This document shows positions 24,151 to 33,422 of a DNA stretch of 64,000 nucleotides, piece after piece. The stretch spans positions 7,564,001 to 7,628,000 of the forward strand of contig NZ_VIWU01000001.1 of NCBI RefSeq assembly GCF_007994075.1, in the 5' to 3' direction. Position 1 is the first letter of the stretch. Each line of letters begins with the position of its first letter. A program made the position numbers and the translations under genes. The DNA comes from Pseudonocardia hierapolitana. Lineage in GTDB: Bacteria; Actinomycetota; Actinomycetes; Mycobacteriales; Pseudonocardiaceae. The notes beneath the pieces were generated by a model. That model saw nothing but the letters and a program-made list of their open reading frames with translations, was not told where the DNA came from and searched no databases.

Positions 24151-25590
24151 ATGTCCAGCGATCGCGACGGCGCGGTGTCCGCAGACCCGTCGAAGCTCTT
24201 CCCCACGAAGTACCTGCCTCCACCGCAGGTGCGCGACCTGCCCGCTCCGCCGGTGAACCAGTGGCGCTACGTCGGCCCCGGCATCATCGCCGCCGGCGTC
24301 GGGCTGGCGAGCGGCGAGTTCATCCTGTTCCCCTACATCACGTCCCAGATCGGGCTCGGTTTCGTCTGGGCCGCGCTGGTCGGGCTGATCACCCAGTACT
24401 TCCTGAACATGGAGATCGAGCGCTACACCCTCGCCACGGGCGAGACCGCGCTCACCGGGTTCAGCAGGATGTGGCGGCACTGGGGCCTGGTGTTCGCGAT
24501 CCTCGCCTACCTCGCGAACCTGTGGCCGGCGTGGGTCACCAGCTCGGGCACGCTGTTCAGCTACATCTTCGGCGGCAACCCGTCGATCATCGCGATCGTG
24601 CTGCTGGTGCTGGTCGGTGCGATCCTCACGCTGGCCCCGATCGTCTACAACGCGTTGGAACGCGCCCAGATGCTCAAGGTGGCCGCGGTCGTGCTGCTGG
24701 TGGTCATCGGGGCCCTGTTCGCGATCGGTGGGGCGTGGGCGGACGTGCCGAAGATCATCACCGAGGCGCAGTTCCCGGCCGCCGAGCTCGGGTTCGCCAC
24801 GCTGATGGGCGCGCTGGCGTTCGCGGGCGCGGGGGGCGGCCAGAACCTGGTGCAGAGCAACTGGATCCGGGACAAGGGCTTCGGCATGGGGCACTACGTG
24901 CCGAAAATCGTGTCGCCGCTGACCGGGGAGCCGGAGGCCCGCGGCCGGGTCGGGTACGTGTTCTCGCCCACCGACGAGAACCTGAGCCACTGGCGCGGCT
25001 GGTGGCGGTTCGCCAACCGCGAGCAGCTGTGGACGTTCGTGCTGATCTCGTTCGTCTCGATCGTGTTCATGTCGCTGCTGGCCTACGCGACCGTGTTCGG
25101 GCACCCGGACGTGAAGAACGACATCTCGTTCCTGAAGATCGAGGGCAACGTCCTCATGGAGCGGGTCGGCACGTGGTTCGGCTACTTCTTCTGGGTGGTC
25201 GGCGCGGTGTCGCTGTTCGCCGCGGCGCTGGGCATCGTCGACTACACCAGCCGGCTGGCCGCCGACGTGCTCAAGACCATGTACTTCCCCGACATCAACG
25301 AGAGCAAGCTCTACGCCGGGCTCGTGTGGGGGCTCGCGGTGCTCGGGATCATCGTGATCTCGGCCGGGTTCTCCCAGCCCATCGTCCTGGCGGTGATCGC
25401 GGCCTGCGTGGGCGGGACGATGATGTTCATCTACTCCGGCCTGCTGATCGTGATCAACAAGAAGCTGCTTCCGGAGGCGATCCGCATCCGCGGGTTCCGG
25501 GTCGGGGCGCTGGTGTGGTCGGTGCTGTTGTTCGGCGTCCTGGCCGTGCTGACGATCGGCCAGCAGGCCGGGCGGCTGTTCGGCGGCTGA
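24151..25590 (+). CDS. Nramp-related membrane transporter lacking the DPGN metal motif
   Basis: A 479-residue protein with about 11 TM segments and the Nramp (SLC11/LeuT-fold) profile: YVGPGIIAAGVGLASGEFILFPYI at TM1, then ALVGLITQYFLNMEIERYTLATGETALTGFSRMW. Canonical Nramp proteins bind Mn2+/Fe2+ with DPGN in TM1 and A/C-x-x-M in TM6. Here TM1 reads GVGLASGEF and the TM6 region reads ALAFAGAGGGQNL, so the metal ligands are gone. A large hydrophilic loop (about 245-290) is also unusual. The gene sits 47 bp after the KDG kinase, with AGGAGAGG before ATG 24151. A carbohydrate-acid substrate is suggested by context only. Confidence 0.75.
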   Translation: MSSDRDGAVSADPSKLFPTKYLPPPQVRDLPAPPVNQWRYVGPGIIAAGVGLASGEFILFPYITSQIGLGFVWAALVGLITQYFLNMEIERYTLATGETALTGFSRMWRHWGLVFAILAYLANLWPAWVTSSGTLFSYIFGGNPSIIAIVLLVLVGAILTLAPIVYNALERAQMLKVAAVVLLVVIGALFAIGGAWADVPKIITEAQFPAAELGFATLMGALAFAGAGGGQNLVQSNWIRDKGFGMGHYVPKIVSPLTGEPEARGRVGYVFSPTDENLSHWRGWWRFANREQLWTFVLISFVSIVFMSLLAYATVFGHPDVKNDISFLKIEGNVLMERVGTWFGYFFWVVGAVSLFAAALGIVDYTSRLAADVLKTMYFPDINESKLYAGLVWGLAVLGIIVISAGFSQPIVLAVIAACVGGTMMFIYSGLLIVINKKLLPEAIRIRGFRVGALVWSVLLFGVLAVLTIGQQAGRLFGG

Positions 25591-25591
25591 G

Positions 25592-26329
25592 GTGCGCACC
25601 GTCGTCCGGGTCGCGGAGGCCCTGCACGCCGGCCCGGATGCCGAGGTCGACGACAGGTGGCTGCACGTGCGGCCCGGCGACGTGGCCCGGACGTCGCCGT
25701 TCCTCGTGCTGTCCGAGGACCGGATCTCGGCGCCGGGCTTCGAGTGGCACCCGCACCGCGGCATCGAGACGGTCACGGTGGTGCTGGGCGGGGTGCTCGA
25801 GCACGAGGACGACGCGGGTGGCGCGGGCGTGCTGGAGGCGGGTGACGCCCAGTGGATGACAGCGGGCCGCGGCATCGTGCACCGGGAGGTCGCCGCCCGC
25901 GGCACGCCCGCCCACATCCTGCAGCTGTGGCTGGACCTCCCCGCGGAGGCGCGGTCGGCGTTGCCGGGGCACCAGCAGCTGCGTGCCGCCGACCGCCCGC
26001 GCCTCGCCCGGCCGGGGGCGGAGATCGACGTGCTCGCCGGCACGGTGGACGGGGTCGAAGGCCCCGCCCGGCCCGCCGCACCGGCGCAGGTCGTGCTCGT
26101 CACGCTCGCTCCGGGCGCGGCGCTCGACCTGCCCGTTCCGGCGGCCCACCGGGCGCTCGCCCTCGTGATCGAGGGGGACGCCGTGGTGGCGGGCGAGCCC
26201 GTTCGCGCCCGCCGGACGGCATGGTCAGAGCCTGCCGACGCAACGCACCTCGCCCTGCTCGGGGGCGCGGAGGGCGCGCGCCTGATGGTCGCGAGCGCTC
26301 CGCCCGGCGACGAGCGCGAGCGGGGTTGA
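25592..26329 (+). CDS. Pirin-family cupin protein
   Basis: A 245-residue bicupin. The N-terminal cupin carries the pirin metal-binding set: HPHRGIETVTVVLGGVLEHED, GDAQWMTAGRGIVHRE (His, His, His and Glu ligands all present), and LQLWLDLP. Some pirins are quercetin 2,3-dioxygenases, others bind partner enzymes or regulators, so the exact role is open. The C-terminal cupin is less conserved. GTG 25592 follows the Nramp-like stop by one base, so it is co-transcribed with the KDG genes and may help sense redox state or act on an aromatic by-product. It is convergent with the STAND protein, 12 bp apart. Confidence 0.85.
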   Translation: MRTVVRVAEALHAGPDAEVDDRWLHVRPGDVARTSPFLVLSEDRISAPGFEWHPHRGIETVTVVLGGVLEHEDDAGGAGVLEAGDAQWMTAGRGIVHREVAARGTPAHILQLWLDLPAEARSALPGHQQLRAADRPRLARPGAEIDVLAGTVDGVEGPARPAAPAQVVLVTLAPGAALDLPVPAAHRALALVIEGDAVVAGEPVRARRTAWSEPADATHLALLGGAEGARLMVASAPPGDERERG

Positions 26330-26341
26330 TCGATGCTCGGC

Positions 26342-29300
26342 TCAGTCCGTCGCGCAGGGGTGGTCGACCACGACCCCTGCCGGTAGGAGCGTGCGGTCCT
26401 TCTCGGTGAACGGTTGGTCGGCGATCGTGCACAGCCGCTCGGCCCACTGCTGTGCGGTGATCGGCATCGTGAACGGAACTCCGCCGTTGAACGCGGAGAC
26501 CCGTAGCTGGCGGCCGTCTTCGGTCAGGTCGTTCGGACGGTACAGCTTGGCCAGGGCGAAGGTGCCGCTCTCGCTGCCCCGCTCGGGGTCCCAGAAGACG
26601 AGCCGGTAGTCGCCTTCGTCGCGCATCGTCATGACGTAGTCGTCCTGGGTGACGCCGACGAGCGATGACGTGCCGGGTGCGGGGAAGGCGGGCCGGACCG
26701 GCTGCAGACCGGCGAGGTCCCTGATCTCCAGGTACGAGCCGAGCGTGAGGGCCGCCATCCGGTCTCCGGAAGGGAAGAACGCCGGAACGATCGGCTGCAG
26801 CGTGCCGGTGACCGGGATGTCGGCGACCCGCCGCCGTTGCCGGAGATCCCAGATCTCGGCGCCCAGCCCCTTGGCCAGGACGATCTCGTCGGGACGGCCC
26901 GGCCGGACCGCGAACTGGGTGGACTCGCGATAGCCCGCCTCGGGCAGCCGGGTCGGTTCGTACGGCTGGGTTCCCGTGGCACGGTCCCACGTGGTCACGA
27001 CGTACCGGGACATCGCGACGATCCGGTCCTTCGTCACCACGACCTGGGGTGTGCGGCCGGAGGTCTGCGCCTCGAGCGGGAGGACCGAGCGCCGATCGAG
27101 GGAGGGCAGGCCGAAGTCGGTCACCGTCCAGCCCTGCTGTTGCGACGCCAGCACGACGAGGCCGCTGGTGACGGAGGTGAACGTCTCGCCGGCGAGGTCG
27201 GCCTGCTCGTGGCTCACCTCCGCGAGCCGGCGCAGGTCCCGGTCGAACAGGACCGTCCGGTCTCCTCCGACCGCGAGCAGGTAGCGCTCGTCGTCGACGG
27301 GCCACAGGGTCAGGCTCGGGTCGGTGGGGACGGGCTGGGCACGCAGTCGCAGGACGGACCCCCCGTGCGCTAGCAGGACAGCGGGCGAGGCGTCGCTCCC
27401 GACGACGACCATCGGGATGCCGAAGCGCGGGTTGAGCGTGTTGCGGGTGTCCGGCGGGAGGGCGAGCCCGAACGTCTGCCCATCGCTGAGCCGGGTGAGG
27501 CGCGCTGTCCTGCTGCCGGCCTCACCGGTGGACGCGGTGACCTCGACCAGGTGTTTCCCGTCGGACGTGAGCATCAAGGGCCACTCGGCCGAGCACGTGC
27601 TCAGCAGGGCGAACCGGCGGATCTCCGCGCCGTCGGCCAGCGCACGCAGCACCGCGACCGACTGCGTTCCGTCCTGCTCGCAGCTCACCACGTTCCGGTC
27701 GGCCCACGAGGTGGTCACGCTGCCCGGCGGGAAGGAAGCCCGCTCGGCGCCGTCGGCCAGCGCCCGGACGACCAACGGGCCCAACGCGGCCGAGTCGAAG
27801 CCGAGCTGGAGGACCACCAGGTTCGGATCGGCCGGGAGCTCGACACCGGTGCCCCCGGGGTCCGCGATCGGGTCGATCCGGTGCGGGACGACCGCGCCGG
27901 TCCGGGCATCGCGCAGCTCCAGCGCATGCACTCCCGGGCTCACCTGCTGCGTCCACGCCACCTTCGTCGCGGCGGGATCCATCTCGACGCCGCGGAGCCC
28001 GGGTGGCGTGATCCCGGTGGGTGTCCGGTCCGGCCCATTGCGCGTCGCGACGTCCCACCGCAGCACGTCGCCGTTCGAGGCGAGCGCGACGAGCGTTCTG
28101 CCTTCCTCGATGAGGCCCGCGGCGCGGAACCCGGTGGGGATCGGTACGTCCCAGCGCTCGGGCCGGCCGGTGGCCAGGCCGTCGATCAACACGACACCTT
28201 CGCCGTCCCGCACCAGCACCCGGTCGGCGCCGGCAGGGGGCAGGACGATCCTGTCCAGACCGTCGCCGCTCACGTCGGGGAAGATGGCCTCCACCGATCT
28301 CATGGCGAGGTACTGGTTGACCAGCGCGGTGCGGGCCGCGCCATTGGCCGGATCCAGGTGCCAGGCGGTCAGGGCGAGCCGGGTGGCGGCGACGGGGTCG
28401 ACGCCGGCCTGCCTGAGCGCCGTCTGGGCGACCAGCTCCGCGTTGGCGAGGCGGAGCTGGTCGTTGATCCGGTTGCCGCGCGTGACGGCGACGACGGAGA
28501 GCGTCCCCGCGGCCAGCACGAGCACGGTGAGCACCGCGGTGACGATCCGCCAACGGCGTACCTCGCGCCGCTGCCGGGCCTGGCTGCGCCGGACGTACTC
28601 GCGACCGGCCTCCGGGACGTCGTCGGACCGCGCGGGCAACCAGTCGAGGGCCGTCGAGAGCGCGGTGCCGCGCAGCAGCGCCCCGTCGTCCCGGGAGGTG
28701 TCCTCCCAGCGTTCCCGCTGCTGGTCGAGCTGCGCGCGCCACGCGAGGAAGTCGCGGTCCTCGGTGAGCCAGTCGCGCAGCCGCGGCCAGTGTGCGATGA
28801 GCGCCTGGTGGGCGAGCTGGACGTGCTCGGTGCCGGTGGACGAGCGGGCGACCACCACGAGGCGCCCGGCGGCGAGCCGGTGCACGAGCGGTCGCAGGTC
28901 GGGGGCGACGTCGGCCCACGGCAGCGAGGCACGGGTGAACCGGCCGTCGCGGTCGGGACTGGCGAGCGAGGTGAGCAGGCGGCGCAGCCGGGTGGCGTCA
29001 TCGGGGTCGGTGAAGCCGGCCAGCACGGCTTCCGCGTGGGTGGCAATCACACCCGCGACGCCTCCGGCCTCCTCGTACGCGCGGAGCGTGAGGTAGCCGC
29101 CGTCGCGGCGGGACCACAGCTCGGTGAGCAGCGACTCCACCAGCGGGAGGTGGCCGGGTTCGGTGGCGGCGTCGTCGAGGATCCGGTCCACGAGTCCGGC
29201 CTCGAACGACAGGCCGGGCGCGCGCTCGGCGGGGGCGACGATGGCCTCGCGCAGCTGGGTGCGCTGCAACGGCGGAACGAGCACGGTGCCGGCGCCGAGC

Positions 29301-30400
29301 ATGCCCGCGAGCTCGGGCACGAGCACCTCGTCGAGGGTCGCCGACCGCAGGGTGAGCACGGCTCTGATCGGTTCGGTCCCGGTCACGAGATCGCCGACCC
29401 GTTCGAGGAGCTCGCGTGCCGCGTCCGGCTGGGCGGCGGCGAGCTCCTCGAACTGATCGACGACGAGGACGGGCGTGCCGCCGCTCTCACCGGGGGGCAC
29501 CTGCGTGAGCGCGGCGGTCAGCGCAGGCTCCACCGGCTGCCCCGGGATCGGGGTCAGCTGCGCGATCCGCGCGCCCTCGGCCCGCAGCCGCGGGACCAGG
29601 CCCGCCCCGACCAGCGAGGACTTCCCGACCCCCGACGGCCCGACCACCGCGACCAGCGGGTGCGCGGCGAGGGCGTCGGCGAGCACGGTGACGTCCGCGT
29701 CGCGGCCGAAGAAGAACTCGGCGTGTTCCTCACCGAACGGCTCCAGACCGCGATAGGGGCAGGGCAACAGCTCCGGGTCGGCGCCGAGCACCTGCTCGAC
29801 GGGGATGAGGTAGGCCGTCGTCGTCCGGCCACTGCGGTCGGCCGCGACCGTCATCCCGACGACCGCGCCGGTCTCCTCGTGCCACACCGGCGCGCCGCTG
29901 AACCCTTCGACGATCGGCTGGTCGCCGACGGTGGTCTGCAGCTGGAACCAGCGGGTGCCCTGCGCGCCGCGAATCCGCCCGGTCGTCCAGACCCCGTCCG
30001 CCATGCCCTCGGGGAACCCGAGCACGCGGAAGTGCTGGTCCCACAGCTGGTCGACGCGCCGCAGCGGCGGCATCCGCGCGCCGCGCGGCAACGGGTCGAT
30101 CAGCTTCAGCACGGCGACGTCGCCGGTGCCGTCCTCCGCGATCGGCAGCCAGCGGTGCACCACCGCCCGGGCTGCGACGCCCAACATCGGGAAGTCGACC
30201 CGGACGGGGTCCGGCGGCGGCTCGGCGGCGTACGGGTCGGCGCCCGCCACGCTCGCGACCACGTGGGCGCAGGTGGCGACCAGGTCCGGCCCGACGAGGA
30301 AACCCGCGCCGGCCACGTCGCCGCTCCGCGTGATCACCCTGGCTGCCACCCTCGCGGCGAGCGTGTGGTCCTGGCTGCTCGATGGCACGTTCGATGGCAC
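26342..30400 (-). CDS. Trypsin-like protease / STAND NTPase / TM / beta-propeller protein
   Basis: A 1352-residue multidomain protein. Residues about 10-215 form a trypsin-like serine protease with an intact triad: His in ATCAHVV (~44), Asp in GDVAVLKL (~94), Ser in GFSGAPV (~166). PYRGLEPFGEEHAEFFFGRD opens an nSTAND1 NTPase with P-loop GPSGVGKSS (~253) and Walker B LVVDQFEEL. LAHQALIAHWPRLRDWL is the usual end of the NTPase arm. A single TM segment follows at about 620-640, then a long C-terminal region of degenerate WD40-like beta-propeller repeats. Such proteases coupled to a STAND switch and a sensing propeller fit signal-triggered proteolysis in stress or conflict. Targets are unknown. 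GTG 30400 (GGGGGGA upstream) is chosen over GTG 30442. It is a lone gene. Confidence 0.85.
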   Translation of the reverse strand: MPSNVPSSSQDHTLAARVAARVITRSGDVAGAGFLVGPDLVATCAHVVASVAGADPYAAEPPPDPVRVDFPMLGVAARAVVHRWLPIAEDGTGDVAVLKLIDPLPRGARMPPLRRVDQLWDQHFRVLGFPEGMADGVWTTGRIRGAQGTRWFQLQTTVGDQPIVEGFSGAPVWHEETGAVVGMTVAADRSGRTTTAYLIPVEQVLGADPELLPCPYRGLEPFGEEHAEFFFGRDADVTVLADALAAHPLVAVVGPSGVGKSSLVGAGLVPRLRAEGARIAQLTPIPGQPVEPALTAALTQVPPGESGGTPVLVVDQFEELAAAQPDAARELLERVGDLVTGTEPIRAVLTLRSATLDEVLVPELAGMLGAGTVLVPPLQRTQLREAIVAPAERAPGLSFEAGLVDRILDDAATEPGHLPLVESLLTELWSRRDGGYLTLRAYEEAGGVAGVIATHAEAVLAGFTDPDDATRLRRLLTSLASPDRDGRFTRASLPWADVAPDLRPLVHRLAAGRLVVVARSSTGTEHVQLAHQALIAHWPRLRDWLTEDRDFLAWRAQLDQQRERWEDTSRDDGALLRGTALSTALDWLPARSDDVPEAGREYVRRSQARQRREVRRWRIVTAVLTVLVLAAGTLSVVAVTRGNRINDQLRLANAELVAQTALRQAGVDPVAATRLALTAWHLDPANGAARTALVNQYLAMRSVEAIFPDVSGDGLDRIVLPPAGADRVLVRDGEGVVLIDGLATGRPERWDVPIPTGFRAAGLIEEGRTLVALASNGDVLRWDVATRNGPDRTPTGITPPGLRGVEMDPAATKVAWTQQVSPGVHALELRDARTGAVVPHRIDPIADPGGTGVELPADPNLVVLQLGFDSAALGPLVVRALADGAERASFPPGSVTTSWADRNVVSCEQDGTQSVAVLRALADGAEIRRFALLSTCSAEWPLMLTSDGKHLVEVTASTGEAGSRTARLTRLSDGQTFGLALPPDTRNTLNPRFGIPMVVVGSDASPAVLLAHGGSVLRLRAQPVPTDPSLTLWPVDDERYLLAVGGDRTVLFDRDLRRLAEVSHEQADLAGETFTSVTSGLVVLASQQQGWTVTDFGLPSLDRRSVLPLEAQTSGRTPQVVVTKDRIVAMSRYVVTTWDRATGTQPYEPTRLPEAGYRESTQFAVRPGRPDEIVLAKGLGAEIWDLRQRRRVADIPVTGTLQPIVPAFFPSGDRMAALTLGSYLEIRDLAGLQPVRPAFPAPGTSSLVGVTQDDYVMTMRDEGDYRLVFWDPERGSESGTFALAKLYRPNDLTEDGRQLRVSAFNGGVPFTMPITAQQWAERLCTIADQPFTEKDRTLLPAGVVVDHPCATD

Positions 30401-30472
30401 GTCCGTGGTCCCCCCGACGATCTCCGCACAGGGTAGGAGCACGGGGGTCGGGCGCCGGCAGCCGGCACCGCA

Positions 30473-30904
30473 TCAGGCCGCGACGGCCGGGGGCGCGGCG
30501 CGCACGGCGAAGCGGCGGTGCACCAGCAGGCTGAGGCCGAGCCAGAAGATCGGCCACACCGGCCAGAACCACGGTGCGGGGTCCATCGCCCACCGCGTCA
30601 CGAGGAACACCGCGAGGAAGCCGACGATCGCGGCGTGCACCGCGAGCCGCCTGCGGGCCCCGGCGGCGAGCGGGCCACGGCGCGGCTCGGGCGCAGGGGC
30701 GGGCTCCTGCACGGTCGGCAGGTCGAGGGTGAGCGGGTCGAGCTCGTCGCGGGTGACGGCGGCGTAGGCGGCGGCCTGGCGCTCGTCGGCCTCGGAGAGG
30801 GTGAGGAACCCGGCGCTCGCGGCCTCGCGCAGGCGGGTGGCGACGGCCTCGCGCTCGGCGTCGGAGGCGCGGATACCGGTGGTGGGCTCGGAAGGTGTCG
30901 TCAT
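30473..30904 (-). CDS. DUF1707 and 2TM domain membrane protein
   Basis: A 143-residue protein. The N-terminus GIRASDAEREAVATRLREAASAGFLTLSEADERQAAAYAAVTRDEL is a full DUF1707 (SHOCT-like) domain, common in actinobacteria before small membrane segments. Two TM segments follow (LAVHAAIVGFLAVFLVTRW and WFWPVWPIFWLGLSLLVHRRF), matching a 2TM domain. A Pro-rich linker (about 65-80) separates the parts. DUF1707 proteins are thought to bind DNA or nucleoprotein at the membrane, but the function is not settled. ATG 30904 is the only sensible start. Neighbours on the same strand are the STAND protein downstream and the PBP upstream; co-regulation is unproven. Confidence 0.8.
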   Translation of the reverse strand: MTTPSEPTTGIRASDAEREAVATRLREAASAGFLTLSEADERQAAAYAAVTRDELDPLTLDLPTVQEPAPAPEPRRGPLAAGARRRLAVHAAIVGFLAVFLVTRWAMDPAPWFWPVWPIFWLGLSLLVHRRFAVRAAPPAVAA

Positions 30905-31025
30905 GCATTCGATGCTGGCCCGGGAGCGCGCCCGCGGCGTCGGCTCCGCGGAGGCATCTCGCCTACGCCCCCGGTCGTAGGAGATCGGCCGCAAGAGCTC
31001 GGCCGCAAGAGATCGGCGCGGCGGA

Positions 31026-33371
31026 TCAGCCTGCACCCGGCGGCGGGGGTGGCGGTGGGACCCAGCCGGTGCTGATCTGCAGCGTGATCGTCTCCTCGGG
31101 GAGCGCCGTGCCGCGCGGGGACTGCCCGATGACGGTGCCGGCCGGTGCCGCGCTGTCGACGGTGCCGGTGGTGACCGGGAATCCCGCTCGCTCGAGCATG
31201 GCGCGGGCATCGGTCTCGGGACGGCCGATGACATCGGGGACGCGCGTGGCCGCACCGCCCTCGACGTAGCGCGGGTCGGCGGGGGGCAGCGGTTCGACCG
31301 GTCGCCCGGCGAGCAGGGGGGTCATGGTGCCGAACCAGGTCTGGGCCGGTGTCTTTCCGCCGAAGATGTTGCCGACGCGGCAGGCGAACGGCGCGCCGGG
31401 GCCGTCGCACAGCGGCCTGGGGTTGGCGGAGTTGTCGAACGTGATCACGGCGCCGGACATCTGGGGCACCACGCCGAGGAACGCGGCGGACTGGTGCACC
31501 TGGGTGGTGCCGGTCTTGCCCGCCAACGGCCGGTTCCAGCCGACCTGGCCCGCGGCGCCCGCCGCCGTGCCACCGGGCTTGTCGTCCTTGGAGAGCCCCG
31601 TGAGCAGGGTGTTGGCGAGGCCCGGTTCGACGACCTGCTCGCACGGTGCCTCCGGCACGGGCACCGGGTTGCCGGCCGCGTCGGTGATCGACTCGATCGG
31701 GGTGGGCGGGCACCACGTGCCGCCGCTCGCGAGCGTCGCGCCGACGTTCGCCAGCTCCAGCACGCTCGTGGGGGTGACCCCGAGGGTGAACGATGCCTGG
31801 CGCTGCGCCTTGGTGACCTCGGCGATGGAGCGGTCGGTCGGGCGCCCGGTGGCCGGGTTGACGAACGGGGTGGTGGCGAGCGAGCGCATGCCCAGCCGCA
31901 CCGCCATGTCGACGACGGGCGGGACGCCGGTGAACTCCATCAACCTGATGAACGCGGTGTTGGGGGACTGGGCCAGCGCGTCGGTGAGCGGGAGCCGTCC
32001 CGGGTAGCTGCCGGCGTTCTGCACGGGGATCGGGCGGCCGCCGCCGTCGCGGTAGATCGGCGAGGCGTACCCGCCGGGCGGCACCTCGATCTGGGTGTTG
32101 ATGCCCAGGCCCTTCTCCAGGGCGGTGGCCGCGGTGAAGATCTTGTAGACCGAGCCCGCACCGAGGTTCACCGGCTCGTAGGGCAGGCCGTAGCTGGTCT
32201 GGCGGGCGGCGGCGTCGAGACCGAAGACCCGGCTGGAACCCATCGCCTGCACCCGGTGCCTGTCGGTGCCGGGCTCCACGATCGACATGACGTTGGCAGC
32301 ATCCGGCGAGTCCGGCGGCACCTGGGTCTTCAGCGAGGCGGTCATCGCGGCCATCGCGTCCGGGTCGAGGGTGGTGCGCACCGTGTAGCCGCCGCGCGCG
32401 AGCTGGTTCTGCGAGATGCCGGCGCCGGCCAGGTAGTGCAGGACGTAGCTGCAGAAGAAGCCGTTGTCGCCTGCGCCGATGCAGCCGTTCGGCCGGGCAC
32501 GCAGCGGCGACGACACCCCGAGCGGGCTCGCGAGCGCCGCCTGCGCCTGCTCGTCGTCGATCATGCCCTGCTCCAGCATGAGCTTGATGACGAGGTCGCG
32601 GCGCTCACGCGCGGCCTCGGGGCGGCGCACCGGGTCGAACCCGCTGGTGCTGCGCACCATCCCGGCGAGCAGAGCGGCCTGTGGGATCGTGAGCAGGTCG
32701 GGGGTGACCCCGAAGTAGGTGCGCGCCGCGGCGGCGATGCCGTATGCGCCGTTGCCCCAGAACACGGTGTTCAGGTAGCGGGTGAGGATCTCGTTCTTGG
32801 TGAGCTGCTGCTCGAGCTGCAGCGCGATCTGCACCTCGCGCAGCTTGCGCGCCGGCGTCTGCTCCACCGCCCTGAGCTGTTCTGTCGGGCTGTTGGCGAG
32901 CACGTAGAGCGTGTAGTTCTTGACGTACTGCTGGGTGAGGGTGGACGCGCCCTGCTCGATGTCACCCGATGCGGTGTTGGCGAGGACGGCGCGCATGGTG
33001 CCTGCCCAGTCGACGCCGTCGTGCTCGAAGAACCGGCGGTCCTCCACCGCGATCAGTGCGGCGACCATCGCGGGCGCCACCTCGTCGACGGTGACGAGCT
33101 CGCGGTCCTGGGCGAAGACGTGGGCGATCGGGGTGCCGCGGCTGTCGGTGATCGTGGTGGTCTGCGGCAGCGAGCCGGCGATCAGCTCGGCGGACACCCC
33201 GCTGAGGCTGTCGCTCGCCTGGTTGGCGGCGAGCCCGGCGCCCGCGGCGAGTGGGTAGGACACGCCCGCGACGAGCACACCGGCGAGCATGCAGAGGCCG
33301 AGCAACAGCCCGACGCACCGAAGGATCAGACGCCCCCGCACATCGTCTGACGGTAGTTGTGCGCGCGTCAT
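31026..33371 (-). CDS. Class A penicillin-binding protein with PASTA domain
   Basis: A 781-residue bifunctional peptidoglycan synthase. Order: short cytoplasmic tail, one TM (about 14-38), GT51 glycosyltransferase with catalytic Glu in ALIAVEDRRFFEHDGVD and QGASTLTQQYVKN, a transpeptidase with SVYK (nucleophile Ser ~409), SPN (~469) and KTGTT (~617), and one PASTA domain (VPDVIGRPETDARAMLERAGF, about 700-770) ending in a Pro run. All catalytic motifs are intact. It polymerises glycan strands and crosslinks stems outside the membrane. ATG 33371 is used. The adjacent isomerase-like gene starts further upstream on the same strand with its stop 51 bp away, so co-transcription is possible. Confidence 0.92.
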   Translation of the reverse strand: MTRAQLPSDDVRGRLILRCVGLLLGLCMLAGVLVAGVSYPLAAGAGLAANQASDSLSGVSAELIAGSLPQTTTITDSRGTPIAHVFAQDRELVTVDEVAPAMVAALIAVEDRRFFEHDGVDWAGTMRAVLANTASGDIEQGASTLTQQYVKNYTLYVLANSPTEQLRAVEQTPARKLREVQIALQLEQQLTKNEILTRYLNTVFWGNGAYGIAAAARTYFGVTPDLLTIPQAALLAGMVRSTSGFDPVRRPEAARERRDLVIKLMLEQGMIDDEQAQAALASPLGVSSPLRARPNGCIGAGDNGFFCSYVLHYLAGAGISQNQLARGGYTVRTTLDPDAMAAMTASLKTQVPPDSPDAANVMSIVEPGTDRHRVQAMGSSRVFGLDAAARQTSYGLPYEPVNLGAGSVYKIFTAATALEKGLGINTQIEVPPGGYASPIYRDGGGRPIPVQNAGSYPGRLPLTDALAQSPNTAFIRLMEFTGVPPVVDMAVRLGMRSLATTPFVNPATGRPTDRSIAEVTKAQRQASFTLGVTPTSVLELANVGATLASGGTWCPPTPIESITDAAGNPVPVPEAPCEQVVEPGLANTLLTGLSKDDKPGGTAAGAAGQVGWNRPLAGKTGTTQVHQSAAFLGVVPQMSGAVITFDNSANPRPLCDGPGAPFACRVGNIFGGKTPAQTWFGTMTPLLAGRPVEPLPPADPRYVEGGAATRVPDVIGRPETDARAMLERAGFPVTTGTVDSAAPAGTVIGQSPRGTALPEETITLQISTGWVPPPPPPPGAG

Positions 33372-33422
33372 GTCGCAGTCAGAAATGTTGCAGTTCGGAA
33401 CCTTTCGACGAGCGCGAGGAGA

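Noticed and set aside
24151..25590. Manganese transporter MntH
   Set aside because: The DPGN and TM6 metal ligands are absent.
27551..30436. Plus-strand open frame of about 960 codons across the STAND gene
   Set aside because: Antisense shadow caused by high GC; the minus strand carries intact protease, NTPase and TM features.
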